A stretch of 64,000 nt of DNA from Paenibacillus segetis (lineage in GTDB: Bacteria > Bacillota > Bacilli > Paenibacillales > Paenibacillaceae), in the NCBI RefSeq assembly GCF_014639155.1, contig NZ_BMFT01000002.1, positions 434,001-498,000 of the forward strand, written 5' to 3'. Every line of letters begins with the position of its first letter. Within the stretch, counting starts at the first letter, position 1. Shown here piece after piece: positions 34,343 to 42,321 of the stretch. The notes beneath the pieces are model-generated. The model did no database searches and had not been told where the DNA came from. It worked only from the letters and a program-made list of their open reading frames with translations. The position numbers and the translations under genes are program-made.

Positions 34343-34519
34343 TCACTCTTCGCTGGACAGGAACTCATTTGGAGTATCCCCTTCTTGGGTGCTATGATTC
34401 TTGAATTGGCTCAGGCGTCCGTTTCCTCCTGCTCCACTAGTTCCAGAAGAGGAAATGGTTTGATTGTCAACTTCCTCCTGCTCGGAGTGATTGTTCTGAT
34501 CTTGTCTTTTATTTACCAT
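34343..34519 (-). CDS. Small hydrophilic protein (58 aa)
   Basis: A 58-codon frame on the minus strand, starting ATG 34519 behind AAAGGGGGTG. The product starts MVNKRQDQNNHSEQEEVD, has a Ser/Gly-rich middle (SSSGTSGAGGNG) and an acidic end; it looks disordered. It ends just before the shared terminator. I do not recognise it. Codon pattern, ribosome site and terminator make it more than chance. Confidence 0.55.
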   Translation of the reverse strand: MVNKRQDQNNHSEQEEVDNQTISSSGTSGAGGNGRLSQFKNHSTQEGDTPNEFLSSEE

Positions 34520-34735
34520 CTCTACACCCCCTTTTTATCTCTTAGTTATTAAAAATAGGCCTTGAGTATTTCGTTAGGATTTAGCATTTTTACAGAATTT
34601 ATACCTGTCAAGATTTCGCCAATGAAACTGGACTTAGGTCTAGGAATTATCTCCCCTAGAGACCGAAGAATATACAGTCAGAATATAGTATGATATAGGA
34701 AGATTATTACATAGGCAAAGGAGAGAGAAAGTAAG

Positions 34736-35239
34736 ATGAATAAAAGATCGTGGCTCGGCCCACTTCTAGTCCTACTTGGCATATACTTGTTCTTCTTCCG
34801 AAAGGAAGCTGTCGACGCGGGTACGTTGTTCGGTAATTTTTGGCCAACCATATTTGTCATTCCGCTCGGTTTGTTCTTTCATTGGATGTATTTCTCAATG
34901 ACGGGTCGAAGAGGATCAGGTCTCTTGATTCCAGGAGGCATTCTATTTACCGTTGGGATCGTGTGCCAGCTTGCAACTTTGTTTGATAGTTGGCAATACT
35001 TGTGGCCAGGATTCATAGCAGCTCCGGCGGTGGGCTTGTTTGAATTTTATTGGTTCACAAATCGGAATAAATGGCTACTGATACCGATTAACATCTTGGG
35101 TGGATTGTCGCTGCTATTTTTTGCTGTGTTCTCCTTCGGAGCACTTTACAACAGTGTCATCTTCGGGCAACCGGTCCTAGCTATCGCGTTGATTGCTATC
35201 GGTGCTGGAGTGATGATTGCACCAAAAAAACGCACCTAG
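34736..35239 (+). CDS. Four- to five-span membrane protein of unknown function
   Basis: 167 residues, almost entirely hydrophobic: spans near 8-22, 35-53, 62-82, 88-105 and 117-160, with short basic loops (RKEA, TGRRGSG, TNRNK, PKKRT). The N terminus LGPLLVLLGIYLFF and the later LWPGFIAAPAVGLFEF recall the membrane modules next to LiaF/DUF5668-type proteins, but no catalytic residues are evident. Good AAAGGAGAGAG site before ATG 34736. The 216-base gap upstream (34520-34735) holds a CCTAG-type dyad but nothing I can name. Confidence 0.75.
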   Translation: MNKRSWLGPLLVLLGIYLFFFRKEAVDAGTLFGNFWPTIFVIPLGLFFHWMYFSMTGRRGSGLLIPGGILFTVGIVCQLATLFDSWQYLWPGFIAAPAVGLFEFYWFTNRNKWLLIPINILGGLSLLFFAVFSFGALYNSVIFGQPVLAIALIAIGAGVMIAPKKRT

Positions 35240-35358
35240 AACGTGAGTTGATCCACTTGTAATTGCTGTTAGCGGAGTATGGGAATGGGGTTCAAGAAGG
35301 CATTAAGTAATAGAATTTAGCAGGGACAAGGGGCCGTGAACCTGTCCCCAGCTGACAG

Positions 35359-35395
35359 GCAACTGACGAGAATTGCGTTAGTTGCTTGTTTTTTG
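35359..35395 (+). terminator. Intrinsic terminator after the membrane-protein gene
   Basis: GCAACTGACG (35359-35368) pairs with CGTTAGTTGC (35376-35385), followed by TTGTTTTTTG. Confidence 0.75.
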
Positions 35396-35454
35396 TGCTG
35401 AGGTTGATTTAAACCGAATAGTTATAGAACAAGACATGATAAGGGAGGAATCGG

Positions 35455-35484
35455 ATGGGAGTATTATTCATATTATTTTCATAA
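35455..35484 (+). CDS. Possible 9-codon upstream ORF before the catalase gene
   Basis: ATG with an excellent AAGGGAGGA site encodes MGVLFILFS and stops, 100 bases before the catalase start. Whether it is translated depends on where the catalase promoter lies; it may be a leader peptide or chance. Confidence 0.3.
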   Translation: MGVLFILFS

Positions 35485-35533
35485 AATCTTCATGCAAAAC
35501 AGCAAGCATGCATGATAAAATTTACTATAGAAC

Positions 35534-35548
35534 TTAGATTAAGTCTAA
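35534..35548 (+). promoter_or_regulatory. PerR-like operator
   Basis: TTAGATT-A-AGTCTAA has the 7-1-7 inverted-repeat form of a PerR/Fur box with one arm mismatch, 35 bases before the catalase start. PerR regulation of katA is established in Bacillus; the site here is inferred. Confidence 0.5.
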
Positions 35549-35583
35549 ATCCAATATTAAATAATTTGAAAGGCTGTGAATAT

Positions 35584-37050
35584 ATGAAAGAAAGATTAAC
35601 AACGAATCAAGGGGCACCCGTAGGAGACAATCAAAATTCACGTACAGCAGGACAGAATGGACCAACGCTACTTGAGGATTATCACTTACTTGAGAAGATT
35701 GCCCATTTTGACCGCGAACGAATTCCAGAGCGCGTAGTGCATGCGCGTGGTGCTGGTGCTCATGGTGTGTTTGTGGCAGAGCGAGATATGTCCCAATATA
35801 CTCGTGCACATTTCCTTCAGGAAGTGGGACGGGAGACACCGGTATTTGTACGTTTCTCTACAGTAATTCATGGTACAGGTTCCCCAGAGACGGCGCGTGA
35901 TCCGCGTGGATTTGCCGTGAAATTCTATACTGAAGAAGGCAATTATGATCTTGTAGGTAACCATCTACCGGTATTCTTTATCCGTGATGCGATCAAATTC
36001 CCGGACATGGTGCATTCCTTGAAACCAGCTCCTGATACGAACATTCAGGATCCAGCGCGTTATTGGGATTTCATGACGTTGACCCCGGAATCAACGCATA
36101 TGATGACCTGGTTATTATCGGATAACGGAACACCAGCCAATTACCGTCAGATGGATGGCTTCAGTGTCCATGCCTACAAGTGGATCAATGCTGAAGGTAA
36201 AGCAATTTATGTGAAATACACTTGGAAAACGAAGCAAGGCGTTGTCAATTTAACTGCTGAAGAAGCTAAGGTCGTGCAAGGAAATGATTTCAACCATGCA
36301 ACTCGTGATCTTCATGAACATATTGCCAATGGGGAGTTCCCACAATGGGAATTACACGTGCAACTAATGCCAGTAGAAGACCTGGATAAATGGGGCTTTG
36401 ATCCACTGGATCCAACCAAAGTATGGCCAGAAGATCATTATCCACTAGAGAAAATCGGTACAATGACATTGAATCGGAATCCAGGAAACTTCTTTGCTGA
36501 AGTAGAACAAGCGGCATTCTCACCTAGTACCATGGTTCCAGGAATCGAACCATCGGAAGATAAGTTGCTACAGGGTCGATTGTTCTCTTATCCGGATACC
36601 CAGCGTTATCGTCTTGGAGCAAACTACTTGCAAATTCCAGTCAATTGCCCGTATGCAGCGGTAAGAAACCATCAGCGTGATGGTGCTATGAATGTGAACC
36701 AGGATCTTTCTCCAGTTAACTATGAACCCAATAGTCTGGATAGCAGTCCAAAGGAAGATCCAACTTACCGTGACAGTGTTATGCCATTGAAGGGAGAAGC
36801 AGGACGTCAGAAAATTGCGAAGACGGACGACTTTACCCAAGCAGGGGAACTGTATCGCAGCTTTACACCGGAGGAGCGTGATCATTTGATCGATAACATG
36901 TTGAATGATCTTCGTGCGACTAATGAGGAGATTCAGCTTCGTGCGATCTGCAATTTCTTCCGTGCCGATGTAGATTATGGTATGCGTCTTGCTAAAGGAC
37001 TTGGTATTGATATCAGTGGATTTATGTCAGGTGCTCCGAAGAGTGAGTAA
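35584..37050 (+). CDS. katA: Catalase (monofunctional heme, clade 3 size)
   Basis: Hydrogen-peroxide dismutase, about 488 residues. The catalytic His lies in VHARGAGAHG (about residue 55), RFSTVIHGTGSPETARDPRGF is the family signature, the Asn in GNHLPVFF, and the heme-ligating Tyr in YPDTQRYRLG (about 340). The size and absence of a C-terminal flavodoxin-like domain fit small-subunit clade 3. The frame opens at 35512, but MKERLTTNQG from ATG 35584 is the usual KatA start. Monocistronic, with a PerR-like box upstream and a strong terminator. Confidence 0.95.
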   Translation: MKERLTTNQGAPVGDNQNSRTAGQNGPTLLEDYHLLEKIAHFDRERIPERVVHARGAGAHGVFVAERDMSQYTRAHFLQEVGRETPVFVRFSTVIHGTGSPETARDPRGFAVKFYTEEGNYDLVGNHLPVFFIRDAIKFPDMVHSLKPAPDTNIQDPARYWDFMTLTPESTHMMTWLLSDNGTPANYRQMDGFSVHAYKWINAEGKAIYVKYTWKTKQGVVNLTAEEAKVVQGNDFNHATRDLHEHIANGEFPQWELHVQLMPVEDLDKWGFDPLDPTKVWPEDHYPLEKIGTMTLNRNPGNFFAEVEQAAFSPSTMVPGIEPSEDKLLQGRLFSYPDTQRYRLGANYLQIPVNCPYAAVRNHQRDGAMNVNQDLSPVNYEPNSLDSSPKEDPTYRDSVMPLKGEAGRQKIAKTDDFTQAGELYRSFTPEERDHLIDNMLNDLRATNEEIQLRAICNFFRADVDYGMRLAKGLGIDISGFMSGAPKSE

Positions 37051-37098
37051 TTAAATTACCTACTGCATGGCAGTAGTTTAATATAAATGTAATAGAAG

Positions 37099-37136
37099 GC
37101 GAAGCTCTCTGTAGGATGAGAGCTTCGTTTTTTTTG
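37099..37136 (+). terminator. Intrinsic terminator of the catalase gene
   Basis: CGAAGCTCTC (37100-37109) pairs perfectly with GAGAGCTTCG (37118-37127), followed by eight T's. Confidence 0.92.
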
Positions 37137-37214
37137 ATCTGATTTACTGTTGAAGCACCAATACCCTAAGGAAATTATGGTAAACTAGGAGTAGTTTAGG
37201 GAGGAGTTGTGATA

Positions 37215-38003
37215 GTGACTAATACATATGAACCAGTAATCCGAATGGCTGACCTCAGAATGAAGTATGGAGATAGATATGTACTTAACGGCGTGGATCT
37301 GGAAGTATATCCAGGTCAAATCATAGGATACATTGGCCCGAATGGTGCAGGTAAGAGTACAACGGTTAAGATAATGCTAGGGCTGGTAGAAGGCTTTAGT
37401 GGTGAAGTAAGCGTACTCGGACAAAGTCCACGTGATGGTGGGGTAGAGTATAAGAAACGTATCGGATATGTGCCGGAAATTGCAGAGATGTACGATACAT
37501 TGTCTGCAAGGGAATATTTATCATTTATAGGTGAGTTGTATGGGTTGACTGCAGAAGCTGCAGAGGAGAAGGGGCGCAAATTGATGGAGAGTTTTGGGCT
37601 AAAAGACGTATATGATGCCCGAATTGCAACCTTTTCCAAAGGGATGAAACAGAAAGTGTTGATTATTTCAAGCTTATTGCATAACCCGGATATTCTATTT
37701 TTGGATGAACCCTTAAGTGGTTTAGATGCCAATAGTGTTATGGTCGTCAAGGAAATGTTGGCGTTACTCGCAGCCAAGGGAAAGACGATCTTTTACTCCT
37801 CACATATCATGGATGTAGTTGAGAAGATCAGTAGTCGAATTATATTACTTGATGGCGGGCGGATTGTTGCGGACGGTAGTTTTGAAGAACTGAAAGAGCA
37901 AAGCCATGAAGGTTCACTTGAGCAAATTTTTAATCAATTAACCGGATTTAATGAACACCGAGATATCGCGGAACAATTCGTGTCCATAGTGCAAGAGGTG
38001 TAG
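37215..38003 (+). CDS. ABC transporter ATP-binding protein
   Basis: Single nucleotide-binding domain, about 262 residues: Walker A GPNGAGKST (about 44), Q-loop region YVPEIAEMYD, signature FSKGMKQKV (about 138), Walker B ILFLDEPLSGLD (about 157) and H-loop SSH. The subgroup matches the export/ABC-2 (CcmA-like) class. GTG 37209 opens the frame, but GTG 37215 is eight bases from GGAGGAG. Three bases before the permease gene; the pair forms an exporter of unknown substrate. Confidence 0.9.
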   Translation: MTNTYEPVIRMADLRMKYGDRYVLNGVDLEVYPGQIIGYIGPNGAGKSTTVKIMLGLVEGFSGEVSVLGQSPRDGGVEYKKRIGYVPEIAEMYDTLSAREYLSFIGELYGLTAEAAEEKGRKLMESFGLKDVYDARIATFSKGMKQKVLIISSLLHNPDILFLDEPLSGLDANSVMVVKEMLALLAAKGKTIFYSSHIMDVVEKISSRIILLDGGRIVADGSFEELKEQSHEGSLEQIFNQLTGFNEHRDIAEQFVSIVQEV

Positions 38004-38006
38004 CAG

Positions 38007-39674
38007 ATGAGAGATTATCGTTCACTGAAGGTGTTGGACAAGTTTAGTGGATTGTTTCAGAAATCGGGAGTGAATTACCCCGTTATGCGGCGCATCCTTC
38101 AGGTCAAACTGACGATGGATGCCAGAAGAGTACCAACGGTCATTGGTAAGTCTTCGAAGAAGGATGCAAGTAATGATGATAACTCTACGAAGACTAGTAA
38201 TAATTTCGTAAAGTCATTATGGTTATATATTCTATTTGGACTGGTGAGCATACCATTTATTCTCATGGGGAAAAATTATATTTTTCAGATGAGTTTGTTG
38301 TTCGGTGTCTTTATGTTCATGTTGCTGACCTCACTCATTTCCGACTTTTCCTCCGTGCTGCTAGATATTCGTGACCGTAATATATTATCTACCAAGCCAG
38401 TTGATCGTAAGACAATAGCTATGGCCAAAACCATGCATATCCTGATCTATATGTTCTTCCTTACCGGAGCCATTACAGCTATCCCATTAATCGTGGGCTT
38501 AGTGAAGCATGGCATATGGTTCTTCCTCGTGTTTTTGATTGAGATTATTCTTATGGATATGTTAATCGTTGTTATTACTGCGTTAGTATATTTAGCGGTA
38601 TTGAAGTTCTTTGACGGAGAGAAACTCAAAGATATGATCAACTACGTGCAAATCGGCCTGACGATCGGAATTACGCTTGGTTATCAGCTGCTTGTACGGT
38701 TATTTGGTATCGTTGATATGGGCGTTGTATTTCAGCCCAAGTGGTGGCAGTTTTTCCTCCCACCTGTGTGGTTTGGTGCATCCTTTGAAACTTTACTTCA
38801 TGGTGCTCGAGAACCCTTATTTATTGTGTTTTCATTGTTGGCCCTATTTGTTCCGATTGCAGCCTTCCTTATCTATCTTAAACTCATGCCTTCCCTGGAG
38901 AGAAATCTTCAAAAGCTGTCAGACCCCGGTGGTCGGAGTCGGAAAAAGAATGGCTTTTTATTGAAGGGCATTACAAACTTAGTATGCAAAGAAACACAAG
39001 AAAAGGTGTTTTTCCGATTTGCTTGGATGATGATGGGGAAGGAGCGGGAGTTTAAGCTTAAAGTATATCCTAACCTGGGTTTTTCGATTATATTCCCATA
39101 TATATATCTGTTTAGTGGTATCTCAAAGAATGGACTTCAGGGGCTAGCGGGTACCCAAATGTATCTAGTAATCTATTTCTGCGCGATGTTAGTCCCGAGC
39201 GTAGTCATGATGATGAGGTATTCTAGCAAATACAAGGCTGCCTGGATTTATCAGGCCGCTCCGATAAGCGATCATGCACCTATCTATAGGGGTGCTCTGA
39301 AAGCTTGCATTGTCCGCCTGCTATTGCCCTTATTTTTACTGAATAGTTGTATCTTTTTATTTCTATTCGGCCAAGCAATAATCCCTGATATGATCGTGGT
39401 AGTCTTAAGTTTCATTCTCTATCCCGTAATTTGTTTCGCATATATGGGAAAAGCGCTTCCTTTCTCAGAACCAACTGGCGGAGGACAGCAGACGGAAAGC
39501 ATACGAATGATTCCATTTATGCTTATACTAGTTGGATTCGCATTACTTCATTGGCTAGCGCTGAGTTTTAATTATGGAATTTATGGGTATATGATTGTGT
39601 TGGTGCTTGCGAATCTATTTGCATGGAAGTGGGCCTTTTCCCCGAAAATGTTACAGCGTGGAGCTCAGATGTAA
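38007..39674 (+). CDS. ABC exporter permease subunit
   Basis: Large membrane protein, 555 residues, about ten to twelve spans (for example 72-90, 100-120, 145-165, 180-205, 275-292, 355-375 and several after 440), with a soluble loop about 295-350. It matches the long putative ABC-exporter permeases that pair with an ABC-2-type ATPase in Bacillales. Nothing shows the substrate. ATG 38007 follows the ATPase stop by three bases. Confidence 0.82.
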   Translation: MRDYRSLKVLDKFSGLFQKSGVNYPVMRRILQVKLTMDARRVPTVIGKSSKKDASNDDNSTKTSNNFVKSLWLYILFGLVSIPFILMGKNYIFQMSLLFGVFMFMLLTSLISDFSSVLLDIRDRNILSTKPVDRKTIAMAKTMHILIYMFFLTGAITAIPLIVGLVKHGIWFFLVFLIEIILMDMLIVVITALVYLAVLKFFDGEKLKDMINYVQIGLTIGITLGYQLLVRLFGIVDMGVVFQPKWWQFFLPPVWFGASFETLLHGAREPLFIVFSLLALFVPIAAFLIYLKLMPSLERNLQKLSDPGGRSRKKNGFLLKGITNLVCKETQEKVFFRFAWMMMGKEREFKLKVYPNLGFSIIFPYIYLFSGISKNGLQGLAGTQMYLVIYFCAMLVPSVVMMMRYSSKYKAAWIYQAAPISDHAPIYRGALKACIVRLLLPLFLLNSCIFLFLFGQAIIPDMIVVVLSFILYPVICFAYMGKALPFSEPTGGGQQTESIRMIPFMLILVGFALLHWLALSFNYGIYGYMIVLVLANLFAWKWAFSPKMLQRGAQM

Positions 39675-39695
39675 TAAGTGTGAACCCCAATATCG

Positions 39696-39725
39696 CAGCC
39701 TCGTTTACTTCGTTAAACGGGGCTG
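39696..39725 (+). terminator. Stem-loop after the ABC exporter operon
   Basis: CAGCCTCGTTTA (39696-39707) pairs with TAAACGGGGCTG (39714-39725). Only TTC follows, so it is a weak intrinsic terminator or an RNA-stabilising end. Confidence 0.5.
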
Positions 39726-39812
39726 TTCACAATAATTTCATAAACTTCAAGGTGGAGAAAACCGCGCTACGACGCGGAATATTGAGTTTTTTTATTATCA
39801 GTGACATTAATC

Positions 39813-39830
39813 ATGTGATTCTTGTCACAA
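39813..39830 (+). promoter_or_regulatory. Rex/Fnr-like operator 1 upstream of cydA
   Basis: ATGTGA-TTCTTG-TCACAA matches the Rex box pattern TTGTGA-N6-TCACAA at 11 of 12 arm bases and also fits a TGTGA-N6-TCACA Fnr site. Rex control of cyd genes by NADH/NAD is established in Bacillus. Confidence 0.65.
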
Positions 39831-39864
39831 AATTATTACTTTTATGACGTTCGTTTTAATATTT

Positions 39865-39882
39865 CCGTGATAGAATTCACAA
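39865..39882 (+). promoter_or_regulatory. Rex-like operator 2 upstream of cydA
   Basis: CCGTGA-TAGAAT-TCACAA keeps ten of twelve arm bases of the Rex pattern, 52 bases from operator 1 (about five helical turns), consistent with cooperative binding. It lies 35 bases before the cydA start. Confidence 0.55.
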
Positions 39883-39917
39883 TAGATAAACAAAGATAGA
39901 AAGTAGGGAAGAATATT

Positions 39918-41318
39918 ATGGATCCAATCATGCTTGCTCGCCTTCAATTTGCAGTCACAACGATTTTCCACTTCTTCTTCGTTCCACTGTCCATTGGCCT
40001 GGCGTTGCTAATTGCAATTATGGAAACCATGTATGTTGTAAAGGGGAAAGAAGAATACAAACGTATGGCGAAGTTCTGGGGGAAATTGTTCCTGATTAAC
40101 TTTGCTGTAGGGGTCGTAACAGGTATTCTTCAAGAATTCCAGTTCGGTATGAACTGGTCGGATTACTCAAGGTTTGTGGGTGACGTATTTGGTGCGCCGC
40201 TCGCAGTCGAAGCGCTTTTTGCTTTCTTTATGGAGTCAACATTTATCGGATTATGGATTTTTGGTTGGGATCGCTTATCCAAACGCGTTCATTTGCTCTG
40301 CATTTGGCTCGTTGCGATAGGTACTACGGTTTCAGCTTTCTGGATTTTAGCAGCTAACTCGTTTATGCAACATCCGGTTGGTTTTGAGATCAACAACGGA
40401 CGTGCAGAGATGAACGATTTCTTCGCGCTGATAACCAATGGTCAGCTTCTGGTGGAATTCCCGCATACCGTACTTGGTGCGTTTGCAACCGGGGCTTTTC
40501 TCATTACGGGTATCAGTGCCTATAAATTATTGAGAAAACAAGACGTGAAATTTTTCAAAAAATCATTCCAAATTGCCGTTATTATTGGTCTGATTTCTTC
40601 GTTTGGTACAGCATTGTTCGGTCACCAGCAAGCGCAATATTTGGTGAAGACACAGCCAATGAAGATGGCCGCATCTGAAGCTTTGTGGGGTAAGAGTGGT
40701 GATCCTGCGCCTTGGACGGTTTACGCCCATATTGATTCGGACAGTGGAAAAAATAACTTCGAGATCCAAATTCCTTATTTGCTCAGCTTTTTGTCCTACA
40801 GTAGTTTCGATGGTGAAGTTAAAGGGATCAATGAGCTTCAAGCGGAATATGAACAAACTTATGGACCAGGCAACTACATTCCACCTGTGCGCACTACGTT
40901 CTGGAGTTTCCGGATCATGGTTGCTGCTGGATCTTTGATGATTGTACTTGGTCTATGGGGTATATATCTGATGAAACGCAAAAAATTAGAATCTCCAAAC
41001 AAATGGTATTACAGACTAATGCTATGGTCGATCTCGTTGCCGTTCATCGCGAATACAGCGGGATGGGTTATGACGGAGTTTGGTCGTCAGCCATGGACAG
41101 TATTTGGGCTTATGCAAACGAAAGACAGTATCTCGCCTAGTGTTACTTCAGGGCAAATTTTATTCTCAGTCATCAGTTTTACAACGATTTATGCAGCACT
41201 AGGAGCTGTCATGGTATACTTGTTCGTCAAAGTTATTAAGAAGGGTCCATTTGCTGAAGATAGTCATGATGAACATTCGGCAGATCCATTTGGTAAGGAG
41301 GGTTACCATGTCTCTTAA
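39918..41318 (+). CDS. cydA: Cytochrome bd quinol oxidase subunit I
   Basis: 466-residue membrane subunit holding hemes b558, b595 and d. N-terminal RLQFAVTTIFHFFFVPLSIGL carries the heme-ligand His. FAVGVVTGILQEFQFG and GRQPWTVFGLMQTKDS are family signatures. The quinol loop is short, as in Bacillus. Two Rex-like sites precede it. It overlaps cydB by 11 bases and heads the cydABDC operon, a high-affinity terminal oxidase for low oxygen. Confidence 0.96.
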   Translation: MDPIMLARLQFAVTTIFHFFFVPLSIGLALLIAIMETMYVVKGKEEYKRMAKFWGKLFLINFAVGVVTGILQEFQFGMNWSDYSRFVGDVFGAPLAVEALFAFFMESTFIGLWIFGWDRLSKRVHLLCIWLVAIGTTVSAFWILAANSFMQHPVGFEINNGRAEMNDFFALITNGQLLVEFPHTVLGAFATGAFLITGISAYKLLRKQDVKFFKKSFQIAVIIGLISSFGTALFGHQQAQYLVKTQPMKMAASEALWGKSGDPAPWTVYAHIDSDSGKNNFEIQIPYLLSFLSYSSFDGEVKGINELQAEYEQTYGPGNYIPPVRTTFWSFRIMVAAGSLMIVLGLWGIYLMKRKKLESPNKWYYRLMLWSISLPFIANTAGWVMTEFGRQPWTVFGLMQTKDSISPSVTSGQILFSVISFTTIYAALGAVMVYLFVKVIKKGPFAEDSHDEHSADPFGKEGYHVS

Positions 41319-42321
41319 TGAGCTCTGGTTCGTACTTGTTGCAGTATTATTTGTAGGTTTTTTCTTTCTGGAAGGATTCGATTTCGGGGTCGGAATGAGT
41401 ACGCGATTCTTAGCTAAGAACGATATGGAGCGAAGAGTACTGATTAATACGATTGGTCCCTTTTGGGATGCAAATGAGGTATGGCTAATTACAGCAGGGG
41501 GCGCGATGTTCGCAGCTTTCCCGAACTGGTACGCTACGATGTTCAGTGGCTATTACACACCACTTGTCGTATTATTACTCGCATTGATCGCTCGGGGTGT
41601 CGCGTTTGAGTTCCGGGGAAAGGTGGGGAACGAGAAATGGAAGAAAACATGGGATATGTCCATTTTTCTAGGTAGTCTACTGCCTCCGTTCTTGCTTGGT
41701 GTCGTATTCTCCGGCATGATGAAGGGCCTACCGATTGATGCTGATATGGAAATGAAGGCCGGATTATTTGATATGGTGAACCTATATACATTAGTAGGTG
41801 GAATCACCGTTGTGATGTTATGTCTTGTACATGGTTTATTGTATACAGCTTTGCGGACGACAGGAAGCTTGCAGGAGCGTGCTCGCAAATTAGCTCATAA
41901 ATTGCTCATTCCGCAAGCTGCGTTATTCGTGGTGCTAGGTGTAATGACATACTTCCAAACCGATGTATTTGAGGTTCGTGGGTTACTACTTAGTGTGATT
42001 GCAATTCTCGGTGTTGTAGTGTTCCTGCTTGCGGGTCGATTTATATCGAAGAAGAAAGACGGATGGGCATTTGGTATGACCGGAGCACTAATTGCATTGG
42101 GCTTCTCCTCTGTCTTTATTGGCATGTTCCCGCGTGTGATGGTTAGCTCAATTAGTGATGCTTTCTCTTTGACGATAGATAACGCAGCTTCAGGTCAGTA
42201 TTCCCTTAAAGTAATGACCATTGTTTCACTGACCCTACTACCTTTTGTGTTGGGATATCAAATTTGGAGCTACTTTGTCTTCCATAAACGGGTTCACGAG
42301 AAGGAGCATCTAGAATACTAA
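41308..42321 (+). CDS. cydB: Cytochrome bd quinol oxidase subunit II
   Basis: 337-residue membrane subunit: MSLNELWFVLVAVLFVGFFF, GFDFGVGM, then GPFWDANEVWLITAGGAMFAAFP, the defining CydB motif. The frame opens at 41251, but ATG 41308 follows AAGGAGGG and gives the family start, placing it inside the end of cydA (11-base overlap). Its stop overlaps the cydD start by one base (TAATG). Confidence 0.96.
   Translation: MSLNELWFVLVAVLFVGFFFLEGFDFGVGMSTRFLAKNDMERRVLINTIGPFWDANEVWLITAGGAMFAAFPNWYATMFSGYYTPLVVLLLALIARGVAFEFRGKVGNEKWKKTWDMSIFLGSLLPPFLLGVVFSGMMKGLPIDADMEMKAGLFDMVNLYTLVGGITVVMLCLVHGLLYTALRTTGSLQERARKLAHKLLIPQAALFVVLGVMTYFQTDVFEVRGLLLSVIAILGVVVFLLAGRFISKKKDGWAFGMTGALIALGFSSVFIGMFPRVMVSSISDAFSLTIDNAASGQYSLKVMTIVSLTLLPFVLGYQIWSYFVFHKRVHEKEHLEY

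Noticed and set aside
34192..34404. 70-codon plus-strand ORF across the small-gene region
   Set aside because: It runs out of frame through the 43-codon gene and through the terminator stem; the shorter frame has the ribosome site.
39623..39847. 74-codon plus-strand ORF at the end of the ABC permease gene
   Set aside because: Begins inside the permease gene, has no ribosome site, and spans the stem-loop and the first Rex-like site.
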